The notes: generated from the sequence alone by a model not told the origin. 64,000 nt of DNA from Desulfogranum marinum (GCF_016918565.1 NZ_JAFFQD010000008.1:58147-122146), one strand, 5' to 3'. Positions 7,857 to 17,643 are shown, numbered from the stretch's first letter. Made by a program: numbers and translations.

Positions 7857-9335
7857 TTAGTTGGCATACTGTTGTTGCAATATTTTTTTCCCTACCTCTT
7901 TGTTCATAATATCTCTAACGATCAACTTGTAGGCGACATAGTACTTATAAATATTTGAGACATACTGAACAGTCTCCCGCCCAATTCTCCGGGCTGCAAC
8001 CAGTTCCACATTATTAAACCAGATATTGGGATCGAGGCCGTTCTGCATCGCTTCTTTGCGCAGCCTGGCAACGCGTGCCGGGCCGGCATTATAAGAAGCA
8101 AAGGAAAAAAGATATTTATTTAACGTATCCACTTCCTGCCCGGAATAGTATCGATCAGCCATAAAACGTAAATATTTTGTCCCGGCATGAACATTAGGTT
8201 CCAGCTTGTCAATACCCTGAATATTCACATTCGAGTCAGCTGCCGTACTTGGCAAAACCTGCATAATTCCCACCGCACCGGCCTTACTTCTTTTGCCCTG
8301 ATCAAGGCCCGACTCCTGGTAGGCAAGCGCCCCGAGCATCAGCCAATCAAAAGCGTACTGATCGCCATATTTCTGAAACAACTTGACAACGTCATTGAAC
8401 TTCTTGATTTCTTTTTTGGAAACATTATTGCGCGCATATTTAGTACTTTTAAGATATCGCTTCATCAGTATGTTGAAGTGCAGCGTGCCCTGCCGGTGAG
8501 TCTTAACAAAACTATTCAGTTGTTTTTTCAACAAAGGACTTTTTTTACGAATTGCCCAGGCAACATTACCGCCGCTGTGGATAACGATGTTGTCATGCAC
8601 CTTAATATGGGGGAATACCTGTTTCCACAGGTCAGCTTTATGCAGATCAACAACCACCATAGGAATGAGGCCGGCGTTCACCATCTCCAGCAGGTCCTCA
8701 TCCTCCAGATACTCATCAGCCGGCATTATGGTTATCGGCTTTTTCCCAGTTGCAGCCAACGTTTCATTGACATGAAGGAGACTTTCATGGTAGCTGCTTG
8801 ATTTTCTAACAAAAATCTGTTTTCCAGCCAGATCAAACAAAGACTTAAAAGATGGAGCATTACCAGGGGTGATGACAACTTCTCTGACATCCCGATAAAA
8901 AGGATCACCAAAATCAACGATTTTTAACCGTTCAGGAGTGATGGTCAAATTGCCCACCGCAATATCACCATATCCTTCAGCCAGATCTGGAATTAAGCGA
9001 TCACGAGGGGTTGGTATGATAACGGCTTTTATTTTGACATGACCTTTTTGCTGCTGCTGATTGATATATTTTTCAAAAAACTTGACACTCTCATAAGCCA
9101 GTCCCATTTGTTTGCCCTTTTCAAGAAAATAAAAGGTTTTACTAAAAGGTACCAGGAACCTGATCATATGATCTTTTTCCATTACATCAAAATCACCGAC
9201 TTTCTTACTTTTGTGGTACAGCACACCATCACTTTCTGGCAATGGTGCCCCAAGAGCTGCTTGAAAAGCGGCTCCTGGTAAAAAAATGCATGCCGCTATC
9301 AACAAGTAAACGTACAACCGAACTTCCCCAAACAT
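7857..9335 (-). CDS. mltF: Membrane-bound lytic murein transglycosylase F-like protein
   Basis: It has a signal peptide (residues about 1-30), a type 3 solute-binding-like domain (about 55-300) with DRLIPDLAEGYGDIAVGNLT and a C-terminal SLT lysozyme-like domain (about 325-480). The SLT catalytic glutamate is in AYQESGLDQGKRSKAGAVGI and is followed by MQVLPSTA and the SYNAGPARV motif. This is the MltF architecture: cleavage of peptidoglycan to 1,6-anhydro products with regulation by the binding domain. The ATG at 9335 (with GGGGA upstream) is preferred to the adjacent TTG. Confidence 0.9.
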   Translation of the reverse strand: MFGEVRLYVYLLIAACIFLPGAAFQAALGAPLPESDGVLYHKSKKVGDFDVMEKDHMIRFLVPFSKTFYFLEKGKQMGLAYESVKFFEKYINQQQQKGHVKIKAVIIPTPRDRLIPDLAEGYGDIAVGNLTITPERLKIVDFGDPFYRDVREVVITPGNAPSFKSLFDLAGKQIFVRKSSSYHESLLHVNETLAATGKKPITIMPADEYLEDEDLLEMVNAGLIPMVVVDLHKADLWKQVFPHIKVHDNIVIHSGGNVAWAIRKKSPLLKKQLNSFVKTHRQGTLHFNILMKRYLKSTKYARNNVSKKEIKKFNDVVKLFQKYGDQYAFDWLMLGALAYQESGLDQGKRSKAGAVGIMQVLPSTAADSNVNIQGIDKLEPNVHAGTKYLRFMADRYYSGQEVDTLNKYLFSFASYNAGPARVARLRKEAMQNGLDPNIWFNNVELVAARRIGRETVQYVSNIYKYYVAYKLIVRDIMNKEVGKKILQQQYAN

Positions 9336-9445
9336 CAACTTTTCCCCATCTTAACCTTATATTCGCCCTGCATACCACTTGCACCAGACATAATGCTCGC
9401 CCAAGGTCAGTCCGGTCGGGGCCATCCTCCTATGAACCTGCCACC

Positions 9446-9472
9446 GCCTGAACTGATGAGAAATTCCGGCTA
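9446..9472. repeat. Solo right end of inverted-repeat family B, overlapping the dctM stop codon
   Basis: The 27 bases beginning GCCTGAACTGATGAGAAATT match 31749-31775 with few changes. The TAG stop of the TRAP large subunit (minus strand, 9470-9472) is formed by the outermost bases of this end, so an ancient insertion may have set the protein's C-terminus. Confidence 0.55.
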
Positions 9473-10798
9473 AAAGCCATAGAGCCCAGGAAAAATAACC
9501 AACGAAGCCAGCACCCCAATTTGAATAATAATAAAAGGCATAACTCCTTTATAAATATCAACGGTGCGCACACCTGGTGGGCATACCCCCTTTAAATAAA
9601 ATAAAGAAAACCCAAAAGGCGGGGTTAAAAAAGATGTCTGTAAATTCATCGCGATCAGAATCGCAAACCACATCGGATTGATACCTATGGCTTCAGAAAT
9701 CGGCAGCAGGATGGGAACAACGATGTAGGAGATCTCGATGAAATCGATAAAAAAGCCAAGAGCCATAATTGCCAGCATGGACAGGATCAAAAAACCCCAC
9801 TTTTCACCGGGAAGATTCATCATAAATTCTTCAACCAGAAGATCCGCACCAGTGTAAACAAACACCATGGAAAAAGCTGTGGCGCCAATTAAAATAGCAA
9901 AAACCATAGCCGTGATCTTGACCGTCTCCCTGCAGGAATCTATAACAATTTTCCAACTGAGTTTTTTATATGCAGCAGCCAAAAGCATAGCGCCGATAGC
10001 TCCTACAGAAGCAGATTCAGTGGGAGTGGCGATACCAGCAAAAATGGACCCGAGTACCATAACTATCAGTGCAAGTGGAGGGACTATGGCCAAAACCGCC
10101 CGCCAAACCATGCCTTTCTTCTCGTCTTCCGGAACCACAATCCGCGGAGCAGCGTCCTTATTTATCATAGAAATGACGAGGATATAGAGAACATAACAGC
10201 CAACAAGTGCCAACCCGGGAAATAAGGCTGCCTTAAACAAATCACCCACCGGCAGTTGAAAAACGTCGCCTAAAATAATGAGCACAATGGAAGGAGGTAT
10301 GATCTGTCCTAACGTTCCGGCTGCGCAAATAGTTCCGGTGGAGAGCTTTTTGCTGTACCCGTATTTCAGCATGACCGGCAGCGAGATAACGCCCATCGCA
10401 ACAACTGAGGCCCCAACCACTCCAGTGGAGGCAGCAAGCAAGGTGCCCACCAAAACGGTACTGATTGCCAGGCCACCCCGGACCTTGCCGAACAAAATCC
10501 CCATGGATTCCAGCAGCCGCTCTGCCAACTGAGACTTCTGAAGAATAATTCCCATCAGAATAAACAGTGGAATTGCCATCAAAATGGTATTGGTCATGAT
10601 GGAATAGGTCCTGAACGGCATCATTGAAAACATACTGAAAAATTCTTCCATAACACTCATGAAGCTAGGGTTTGGAAGCAATTCCACAATTGCCGCAATA
10701 AGACCAAAAAACATGGCTACAGAACCGAAAGTAAAGGCTACGGGATAGCCAACAACCAGTAATGCCAGAGCTGCAAAAAACATTATTATCCCAGTCAT
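9470..10798 (-). CDS. dctM: TRAP transporter large permease subunit DctM
   Basis: A 442-residue protein with about 12 hydrophobic segments and family motifs such as GIILQKSQLAERLLESMG, AASTGVVGASVVAMGVISLP, GTICAAGTLGQIIPPSIVLI and ATPTESASVGAIGA. It forms the ion-coupled channel of a tripartite ATP-independent periplasmic transporter. Its start overlaps the dctQ stop by four bases (ATGA type). The gene order on the minus strand is dctP-dctQ-dctM. Confidence 0.95.
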   Translation of the reverse strand: MTGIIMFFAALALLVVGYPVAFTFGSVAMFFGLIAAIVELLPNPSFMSVMEEFFSMFSMMPFRTYSIMTNTILMAIPLFILMGIILQKSQLAERLLESMGILFGKVRGGLAISTVLVGTLLAASTGVVGASVVAMGVISLPVMLKYGYSKKLSTGTICAAGTLGQIIPPSIVLIILGDVFQLPVGDLFKAALFPGLALVGCYVLYILVISMINKDAAPRIVVPEDEKKGMVWRAVLAIVPPLALIVMVLGSIFAGIATPTESASVGAIGAMLLAAAYKKLSWKIVIDSCRETVKITAMVFAILIGATAFSMVFVYTGADLLVEEFMMNLPGEKWGFLILSMLAIMALGFFIDFIEISYIVVPILLPISEAIGINPMWFAILIAMNLQTSFLTPPFGFSLFYLKGVCPPGVRTVDIYKGVMPFIIIQIGVLASLVIFPGLYGF

Positions 10799-11298
10799 TT
10801 GCTACTCCTGTATTTTTCAACATTCTGAAGGATATAACCGACGGCTGCAAAAAGCAGAAAACCGAACGCCACGGGAATCATACATTTAACAATCCATCTT
10901 AATGGCAAGCCACCTGGGTCTTCAGATATCTCACCCGAGTTATATGCGTCCAGAACAAAATCAATGGAGCCGAAAAGGATTAATAATGCCAAAGGAAGAA
11001 GGAGAAAAATTGTCCCTAACACATTAATGACAGCCTTTTTCCGCTTGCTCAATCGGTCATATAAAAAATCAACCCGGACATGCCCCTCCTCTTTCAAGGC
11101 AACGCCGACTCCAAATAAGATGATGACGGCAAACAAATGCCACTCCATCTCCTGCATCCCAACAGAACTTGCGTGAAACAAATAGCGCATCATGACATCA
11201 TAGGACACATTCAGTACCATCAGCAAAAGCAAAATGGCCAAACACCTTCCCACAATATCAACGACTCGACTGATTAACAGCTCAACTTTATTTAACAT
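10795..11298 (-). CDS. dctQ: TRAP transporter small permease subunit DctQ
   Basis: About 167 residues with four transmembrane helices. The conserved DVMMRYLFHAS and EMEWHLFAVIILFGVGVALKEE patterns of DctQ are visible. The open frame reaches 11352, but the ATG at 11298 (MLNKVELLISRVVD) fits the family. Upstream bases of the longer frame form the hairpin at 11334-11360. It stabilises and couples DctM to the binding protein. Confidence 0.9.
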   Translation of the reverse strand: MLNKVELLISRVVDIVGRCLAILLLLMVLNVSYDVMMRYLFHASSVGMQEMEWHLFAVIILFGVGVALKEEGHVRVDFLYDRLSKRKKAVINVLGTIFLLLPLALLILFGSIDFVLDAYNSGEISEDPGGLPLRWIVKCMIPVAFGFLLFAAVGYILQNVEKYRSSK

Positions 11299-11333
11299 GG
11301 CAGACTGATAAAATTTTGTATGTATACAAAACT

Positions 11334-11360
11334 GCCCTGTCACAAAACACATGACAGGGC
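11334..11360 (-). terminator. Intercistronic hairpin between dctP and dctQ
   Basis: GCCCTGTCA and TGACAGGGC form a perfect 9-bp stem with a nine-base loop, followed on the minus strand by AGTTTTGT. A partial terminator here would let the binding protein be made in excess of the permeases, or the stem may protect the dctP transcript. Confidence 0.6.
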
Positions 11361-11389
11361 AGCGAGATAATCCAGCAGTTTATCTGGCG

Positions 11390-12523
11390 TTACTCAGCAA
11401 GGGCTTTGCTGGTTTCTATATAGTTGAATTCAGAAATGATAGTCCAGGCCCTAGCTTTTTCCATGTACTCACGCTGTGAGTCGAGTACTTTTTTAAACAT
11501 TGCATCATTTTCAGCATAGCTGTCATACAAGCCGTCGGCAGCTGTCTTCATTGCCTTAAGTACAGGCTTTGGAAAAGTCTTGACCATAATGTTGGGATAT
11601 TCTGTCTTCATCTGTGACCAGGCATCCACACTGCCCGCAAAGTTTTCGATATACATATCTGCAGTTACAGCTTTGATTGCAGTATCAAGCATTGCCTTGA
11701 ACTCTGGAGTCAACTCTTCATAAGCCTTTTTATTAATCAAGAACTGCATCTCCGAGGCAGGCTCATGCCAGCCAGTATAGTAGTAAGGTGCAATTTTATG
11801 AAAACCCATTTTAATGTCCATTGCAGGTCCCACCCACTCCAGCGCATCAATGGTGCCGCGGTCAAGAGAAGTATACAGTTCTCCCGGAGGAATATTGGTA
11901 ACGTTCACGCCCAGTTTTGCAAATACTTCGCCGGCAAGCCCAGGAATCCGCATTTTCAATCCCTTCAAATCGTCCAATGAATTGATTTCTTTTCTGAACC
12001 AGCCGCCCATCTGCACACCGGTATTTCCACCGGGTAAACTCAGGACATTGTACTTTTCATAGGCTTCCTGCATCAGCTCCATACCACCGCCGTAGTAAAA
12101 CCAGGCATACTGTTCAGAAGCGGTCATACCAAAGGGAACAGAGGTGAAGAAAACCATGGCCATATCTTTACCCTTCCAATAATAGGAAGCGCTGTGCCCC
12201 ATATCATACTGCCCGCCCTTAACCATATCAAGAATACCAAGGGCTGCCTTATGTTTTTCTGCGCCCTCTACTCGGATGGTAAATTGCCCGCCACTCATCT
12301 CATCCAGCAGTTTAGCCAGTTTCAGTGGTGGAGAAGCAAGGGGCGTCAAGGTGGAAGACCAGGTCATTGCCAGTTTCCATTTTACAGCTTTTTCTGGAAC
12401 TGCTGCTTTCTCTTCGACTGATCCAGTCTTAGCGGGTTCCTCCTGATTTTTGCAGCTTGTACCTAGCACTGCAATAGCCATCGCAGCAGTAAGGGATAAA
12501 ATTATCGTACCAACTCTTTTCAT
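11390..12523 (-). CDS. dctP: TRAP transporter substrate-binding lipoprotein, DctP family (TakP-like)
   Basis: It carries a signal peptide with a lipobox-like AVLGTSC (cysteine at residue 24), so it is probably a lipoprotein, and a DctP domain from about residue 48. LPGGNTGVQMGGWF, LDDLKGLKMRIPGLAGEVFA and LDRGTIDALEWVGPAMDIKMG are characteristic of the 2-oxoacid/TakP branch, where the arginine in KMRIPG binds the carboxylate. The start has GAGGAGG upstream. Likely substrates are small 2-oxo acids or lactate, known for the branch but not shown here. Confidence 0.92.
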   Translation of the reverse strand: MKRVGTIILSLTAAMAIAVLGTSCKNQEEPAKTGSVEEKAAVPEKAVKWKLAMTWSSTLTPLASPPLKLAKLLDEMSGGQFTIRVEGAEKHKAALGILDMVKGGQYDMGHSASYYWKGKDMAMVFFTSVPFGMTASEQYAWFYYGGGMELMQEAYEKYNVLSLPGGNTGVQMGGWFRKEINSLDDLKGLKMRIPGLAGEVFAKLGVNVTNIPPGELYTSLDRGTIDALEWVGPAMDIKMGFHKIAPYYYTGWHEPASEMQFLINKKAYEELTPEFKAMLDTAIKAVTADMYIENFAGSVDAWSQMKTEYPNIMVKTFPKPVLKAMKTAADGLYDSYAENDAMFKKVLDSQREYMEKARAWTIISEFNYIETSKALAE

Positions 12524-12682
12524 TCTTTCCTCCTCAAGATAGATTTATATTCCTCTCTGGAAGGATACTTGAGTATCCTATTAACCCCTATAGTCAATCA
12601 TTCTCCTTGCATATTTCAAAAATATGCAGCTGCGTTTCATGGCTTAGCAAAATGCTACAAAAATAAGGTGTTATTCTCATGT

Positions 12683-13690
12683 TCAAGTAAAAAACTTCTC
12701 TGCCAGATCCACTTCTTTCTTGGAACCGATAATCAAGGGTACCCGCTGGTGCAGGTTGGTGGGTTCAATATCGAGAATACGCCTTCCATCGTCGGTAATA
12801 GCCCTGCCTCCTGCCTGCTCTACCACCATGGCAAGTGGCGCTGCTTCATACAAAAGGCGGAGTTTGCCTTCAGATTTTTCAGGACTTTTCTTATCCCGCG
12901 GATACAGGAAAATACCCCCTTTTACCAGGTTTCGATGAAAATCAGCCACCAGTGAACCGATATACCTCAGGCTGTAAGGGCCCATCCCATCTTCCTCTTT
13001 TTTGAGCTGAGCAATAAAATCGCGGGTGGAATCGAGCCAGTAGGTGCTGTACGCCTCATTAACACTGTAATAAGGACAGACATCGGGAATGGTAATATAA
13101 GGATGAGAAAGAAAAAATTCGCCGACACTCGGGTCTAAGGTAAAGCCATGAACACCTGATCCGGTTGTATAGACCATAACCGTTGAAGAACCATAGATTA
13201 TGTAACCGGCCGCAACCTGTTTGCTCCCTTTCTGCAGAAGGTCTGCCTCGGTGCCCATGCCTTTTTCAGAAAGACGACGGTGGATGGAAAAAATAGTACC
13301 GATACTGACATTGACATCAATATTAGATGAGCCGTCAAGGGGATCAAAGGCAATGGTGTATTCACCTTCATAGCCATCCAAAACCGGTATGACCTCGTCA
13401 TCCTCTTCCGAGGCCATTACACAGACATACCCACACTGCTCCATGCGCCTTTTTATGGTTTGATTGGCAAATACATCCAGTTTTTGAACAGTTTCCCCCT
13501 GAATATTGGTTTTTCCGGACTGCCCGAGAATGTCGGCAAGGCCGGCCATGTTCACCTCTGCACTGATAATTTTGCCGGCAACCACCAGATCATTGAGTAA
13601 ACCGGTTAATTCACCCGTTGCATCAGGATGGAGCAGCTGGTCATCCATAATCTGCCTGGAAACCGTTATTCCTTTTCTTTTTTCAAGCAT
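12683..13690 (-). CDS. fbp: Fructose-1,6-bisphosphatase class I
   Basis: It hydrolyses fructose 1,6-bisphosphate to fructose 6-phosphate in gluconeogenesis. The metal site IAFDPLDGSSNIDVNVSIGT and the EVNMAGLADILGQSG, LRYIGSLVADFHR and KLRLLYEAAPLA segments identify class I. The 335 residues are full length. AAAGGAGAG precedes the ATG at 13690. It lies 38 bases downstream of pepA on the same strand, so the two are probably cotranscribed. Confidence 0.96.
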   Translation of the reverse strand: MLEKRKGITVSRQIMDDQLLHPDATGELTGLLNDLVVAGKIISAEVNMAGLADILGQSGKTNIQGETVQKLDVFANQTIKRRMEQCGYVCVMASEEDDEVIPVLDGYEGEYTIAFDPLDGSSNIDVNVSIGTIFSIHRRLSEKGMGTEADLLQKGSKQVAAGYIIYGSSTVMVYTTGSGVHGFTLDPSVGEFFLSHPYITIPDVCPYYSVNEAYSTYWLDSTRDFIAQLKKEEDGMGPYSLRYIGSLVADFHRNLVKGGIFLYPRDKKSPEKSEGKLRLLYEAAPLAMVVEQAGGRAITDDGRRILDIEPTNLHQRVPLIIGSKKEVDLAEKFFT

Positions 13691-13728
13691 GCGCTCTCCT
13701 TTAAAAACGAACTTCCTTTTTACATCGA

Positions 13729-15270
13729 TTACGATTTTTTTGTTTCACGTTCCGGCAGAGGATTCCAGTTCCGCAACAGGTTCACCAAGGTACGAGTACC
13801 AATGCCGGAAGGCCCTTTGGGCACATATGACTTTTCAGTGTATTCCCACGCAGTACCAGCTATATCCAGGTGAGCCCATGGTACATCTCCTACAAATTCC
13901 TGCAGATAGCAGGCAGCTGTTATGGTCCCGGCACTCTTGCCTCCGGTATTTTTGATATCAGCAACTGTGGAATCAATCTGCTTTCTGTATTCCGGACCAA
14001 TGGGTAATCGCCATAAAAGCTCACCAGACCGCTCTCCTGCTTCAAGCAACCGCTCTGCCAGGGTATCATTATTGGCGACGAGACCGGTTCGATGATGCCC
14101 GAGTCCGATAATAACCGCACCTGTCAAGGTAGCAACATCGATAACAGCCTCCGGCGCATACGTTTCTATGCCATAGGCAAGGGCATCGGCTAAGATCAGT
14201 CGTCCCTCGGCATCCGTATTAATAATCTCAGATGTCTTGCCACCAAAGTGGGTTATAATATCGCCGGGTTTCAGTGCAGCACCACCTGCCATGTTATCTG
14301 TGGTCGGCACCAATCCAATCACATTGACTCCTGCAGGTGCTTCTTCAGCAATGGCCTGCATTGCAGTTATCACGGCTGCCCCACCGCACATATCGTACTT
14401 CATGTCTTCCATGCCGGCAGCAGGCTTCAGACTTACCCCGCCGGAATCAAAAGTCAGCCCTTTACCGACCAGCATTACCGTCGGATCTTTCTTGTCCGTC
14501 TTATATTCAAGCACAACCAGCTTGGGCGGCTGTTCAGAGCCCTGATTAACCCCTAAAATCCCTCCCATGCCAAGCTTTTTCATAGTTGCCTTTTCGATGA
14601 CCTTGTACTTGAGACGAAACTTTTTAGAAATTTTCTTGGCATACTCAGCAAATTCTGCAGGGGTCCATCCATTCCCCGGCTGATTGGCCATATCCCGAGC
14701 AGCACACGCTGCTTCAGCCAAAATCCGACCTCGATTCATCCCTCTGCGGACAGCCGTTGACGATAATCCGCCATCACTGAGGAAAAAAGTTGTCACCGGC
14801 TTTACTTTTTCAATAGCCTCTTCATCGGTCTTGTATTCTGTAAACCGATAGTTGCCGAGCAGCAGCCCTTCGGTAATGCTTTCCGCTATTTCAGCTGCAG
14901 AAAGTACAAATTCTTTGGGTAAAACCACCAGCACATCTACTGCTTTCACCTTACTGCCCTGTGTTGCGATGATGCCACCGGCAATACGGAGTTGTTCCAA
15001 ACGGGCAGCCATGTTATCATCTTGTTGGCCAAGCCCGACCAACAGCACCCGGCCTGCTTTCAGTTCTTCCTGTTCACCAATTAATCCTGGATAAAACAAA
15101 AACGTTTCTTCTTTTTTTCCCTTAAAATCACCTTGCTCCTTTATCTGATAGAGAGCCCTGTTTACCAATGAAGCCGTTTCCCCCGGCAACCGTTCCACTC
15201 CTTCTTCTACCAGGTAAACCAAGAGGTCTCCTGCAAAATCCTCAGGGGTCTTGCTTGTCAGTTTTATCAT
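13729..15270 (-). CDS. pepA: Leucyl aminopeptidase (cytosol aminopeptidase, M17)
   Basis: The N-terminal macro-like domain spans about residues 1-170 and the catalytic domain about 185-500. Catalytic and zinc-binding motifs are plain: VGKGLTFDSGGVSLKP (metal ligand D and K), MKYDMCGGAAV and the M17 signature NTDAEGRLILADAL. The hexameric family trims N-terminal residues from peptides and can act as a DNA-binding factor. The family length is about 500 residues, so this one is complete. SD-like GAGG lies upstream of the ATG. Confidence 0.96.
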   Translation of the reverse strand: MIKLTSKTPEDFAGDLLVYLVEEGVERLPGETASLVNRALYQIKEQGDFKGKKEETFLFYPGLIGEQEELKAGRVLLVGLGQQDDNMAARLEQLRIAGGIIATQGSKVKAVDVLVVLPKEFVLSAAEIAESITEGLLLGNYRFTEYKTDEEAIEKVKPVTTFFLSDGGLSSTAVRRGMNRGRILAEAACAARDMANQPGNGWTPAEFAEYAKKISKKFRLKYKVIEKATMKKLGMGGILGVNQGSEQPPKLVVLEYKTDKKDPTVMLVGKGLTFDSGGVSLKPAAGMEDMKYDMCGGAAVITAMQAIAEEAPAGVNVIGLVPTTDNMAGGAALKPGDIITHFGGKTSEIINTDAEGRLILADALAYGIETYAPEAVIDVATLTGAVIIGLGHHRTGLVANNDTLAERLLEAGERSGELLWRLPIGPEYRKQIDSTVADIKNTGGKSAGTITAACYLQEFVGDVPWAHLDIAGTAWEYTEKSYVPKGPSGIGTRTLVNLLRNWNPLPERETKKS

Positions 15271-15625
15271 CTTCGCCTCAAGATATATCTCTCTTTCACA
15301 ACACTATCCAGTCAATTGAGCGGTAGATATAAGCCACCCCTACGGGATCTGGATCCAATTATTTTCAAAAAAAATTGCAAGAAAAATCAGCCTGGCCCAC
15401 TTACCCTCTCTTTTAAAACACATCGAGGCAACCTTGTTTAATGGCACACAATGCTCTATGCAAACTGCACCTCATGGAGTTACACGATTACACACGATTC
15501 ATCCAAAATATGAGCAAAAGGGACACAACTTCAATTCTTACACCAAAGTTCACTGAACCTCAATTGGCAAAACTGTTATTTTCCGCTAAGATAGCAAAAA
15601 ATTATATCCTTACAAGGAGGCTCCA
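15271..15625. other. Divergent intergenic region, no gene seen
   Basis: It separates pepA (minus) from the CBS protein gene (plus) and must hold both promoters. A 63-codon frame at 15441-15632 runs into the next gene and has no ribosome site, so it is not called. No repeat was recognised. Confidence 0.5.
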
Positions 15626-16717
15626 TTGCTAACTATTTTTATAGTTTCTGTTTGCTGTGCCATCATTATTTCCGCATTATGCAGTATTTTTGAAGCGGTG
15701 CTCTACTCGCTGTCTATACCCCATGTCGAACTGATGGCTGAAAAACACCCTCATCAAGCAAGAGGCATGAACCAGTTAAAGGAAAATATAGAGAAACCTA
15801 TAACCGCTATCCTTACCCTCAACACCATTGCCAACACAATCGGCGCATCTGTGGCAGGGGCTGCTGCTGTCGCCCTTTTCGGCCAGCACTCTCTAGTCTG
15901 GTTCTCCATCAGCTTTACCCTGGCCATACTTATTTTTTCCGAAATTCTGCCCAAGACCATCGGTGTGGTATACACCAGACAGTTGGCACCATTTATTGTA
16001 CGACCACTCCAATGGATGATTACCCTGCTCCTGCCAATTATATGGCTCTGCAGAACCGTGACCAGACTAGTCCCCAACAGCCCTAATTCAAACCAAATAT
16101 CGGCAGAAGAACTGAAAACCATTGCCAGCCTGAGCAGGAAATCCGGCGAGATCGAAGCCGATCAGGAGGCAATCATCGGCAATATCCTTCAGCTTGGTAA
16201 AAAATCAGTACGAAAGGTTATGACCCCCAGAACAGTCACCTACTCTGTCGACCAATCAACGACAATACGCGAGGCCGCGCAAGATGAGGAAAAATGGCGC
16301 ATGCACAGCAGAGTTCCGTTGTTTAAGGACGGGGACCAGGATGATGTGGTTGGCCAAGTGCTCAGCCAGGAGGTATTAATGGCTGCAGCCCTTGACCAGG
16401 ACGACCTCCAGCTCTCACGTATTATGCGACCAGTCCACTTTGTCCCGGAAACGGCCCCTTTAGACCGAGTCTTTATTGAGTTCTTTGAAAACCACCAGCA
16501 CCTGATGGTCGTGGTCGACGAATACGGCAGCGTAACAGGCGTGATCAGCCTGGAAGATATTATCGAAGAAATACTGGGCCGTGAAATTGTTGATGAATCG
16601 GATAAAAATCAGAATATGCGAGAGTTTGCACGGTTGAAAAAGAAAAAACTCGCTGCCGAGGAAAATCAGGCCACGCCTATTACCCCGGCAAAGGAGAAAG
16701 AGCAGGAAGCCGAATAA
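15626..16717 (+). CDS. CNNM/CorC-type membrane protein with CBS domains
   Basis: It starts at TTG 15626, five bases after AAGGAGG. An N-terminal DUF21 domain (about residues 1-165, four hydrophobic helices, GASVAGAAAVALFG and FSEILPKTIG) is followed by two CBS domains (about 185-315, VMTPRT, SRVPLFKDGDQDD, MVVVDEYGSVTGVISLEDIIEEILG). The basic tail lacks the C-terminal CorC/HlyC transporter-associated domain found in many relatives. Family members are implicated in magnesium or cobalt efflux. It is 2.1 kb from mgtE but on the other strand. Confidence 0.9.
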   Translation: MLTIFIVSVCCAIIISALCSIFEAVLYSLSIPHVELMAEKHPHQARGMNQLKENIEKPITAILTLNTIANTIGASVAGAAAVALFGQHSLVWFSISFTLAILIFSEILPKTIGVVYTRQLAPFIVRPLQWMITLLLPIIWLCRTVTRLVPNSPNSNQISAEELKTIASLSRKSGEIEADQEAIIGNILQLGKKSVRKVMTPRTVTYSVDQSTTIREAAQDEEKWRMHSRVPLFKDGDQDDVVGQVLSQEVLMAAALDQDDLQLSRIMRPVHFVPETAPLDRVFIEFFENHQHLMVVVDEYGSVTGVISLEDIIEEILGREIVDESDKNQNMREFARLKKKKLAAEENQATPITPAKEKEQEAE

Positions 16718-16888
16718 CCTTTACAGCTCCCCTGACAAACAAATGTAAGTAAAGTGGCGACAGTGTTAAAAGAGTGGTACATATGTGCGCTGTTAAATTA
16801 ATCAGCACTCACTTGTAGCTGACCACTCCATTATGTCTACAAAAGGAACACGCCGTCTCTCACGGGTAACGCACAAAATAATTTTTTC

Positions 16889-17584
16889 ATGAAAACACAA
16901 TTATTTTTCCACTGTTACAAAAAACATCATCGCTCTCTGCTTTTTGCTGTCGGCCTTTCTCTTTTTGCATCCACAACCGCCGCTGCCGAAATGCTGTACG
17001 TACAGCCATCCTCAGAAATACCTATGCGACGGGGCCAGGGAACAGACTACAAAATCGTTTCCATCGTCACCGACGGCACTGCGGTTGAATATATTTCGGA
17101 AAAAGACGGCTGGGCCCAGGTAAAGCTGAAAAATGGTAAACAGGGCTGGATCCTCAAACGTTACCTGAGCCCTACACCGCCGCTCACCGAACAGGTTTCC
17201 CAGCTCTCAACAGAAAAAAACACATTAACAGCCCAGGTTAGTTCTCTTCAGAGCCGGCTGAATGAACTGACCGATGCGCAAGGGCAGACAGCAGTCGAAC
17301 TCAGCACCTGTATTGCAGAACGTACGGATATTAGAGACAGGTACCAAAGCTTAGAAAGGGAGACTCTGGATGTGGTTCAGACCAAAGAGGCTCTGCTGCA
17401 GGCAAGAAAAGATATCGAACAGCTGAAACAGGAAAATGCAGATGTGAAGATCGCCAATTCCGTGCTCAAAAAAAATGAATCAATAAAGTGGTTTATGGCT
17501 GGTTCCGGGGTACTCCTGGTGGGATGGCTGCTGGGTCGTATTTCAAGAAAATCACGCAGGAAAAAGCCTAGCCTTCTTTCGTAG
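16889..17584 (+). CDS. SH3-domain, coiled-coil, membrane-anchored protein (TIGR04211 type)
   Basis: Order: signal peptide (residues 1-33, ending TAAA), bacterial SH3 domain (about 35-100, MRRGQGTDYKIVSIVTDGTA then EYISEKDGWAQVKL), a coiled coil rich in Q, L and E (about 108-200) and one transmembrane helix (GSGVLLVGWLLGRI) before a basic cytoplasmic tail. This layout is that of the YgiM/TIGR04211 family, thought to act at the cell wall. Role unknown. An intrinsic terminator follows. Confidence 0.8.
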   Translation: MKTQLFFHCYKKHHRSLLFAVGLSLFASTTAAAEMLYVQPSSEIPMRRGQGTDYKIVSIVTDGTAVEYISEKDGWAQVKLKNGKQGWILKRYLSPTPPLTEQVSQLSTEKNTLTAQVSSLQSRLNELTDAQGQTAVELSTCIAERTDIRDRYQSLERETLDVVQTKEALLQARKDIEQLKQENADVKIANSVLKKNESIKWFMAGSGVLLVGWLLGRISRKSRRKKPSLLS

Positions 17585-17588
17585 TACC

Positions 17589-17643
17589 AAAGCCCACCCC
17601 CTCCCGGTTAACCTGCCAAACAAGGCGGCGGGCTTTTTTTTTT
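17589..17643 (+). terminator. Intrinsic terminator after the SH3 protein gene
   Basis: AAGCCCACC pairs with GGCGGGCTT (one mismatch, long loop) and is followed by a run of about ten T. It reaches the stop codon of the convergent protease gene. Confidence 0.65.

Noticed and set aside
8187..8801. 204-codon frame opposite the lytic transglycosylase gene
   Set aside because: It is the antisense shadow of a well-recognised gene (catalytic E and SLT motifs on the other strand).
15441..15632. 63-codon frame in the pepA/CBS gap
   Set aside because: No ribosome site, no resemblance, and it overlaps the start of the CBS protein gene that has a good AAGGAGG.
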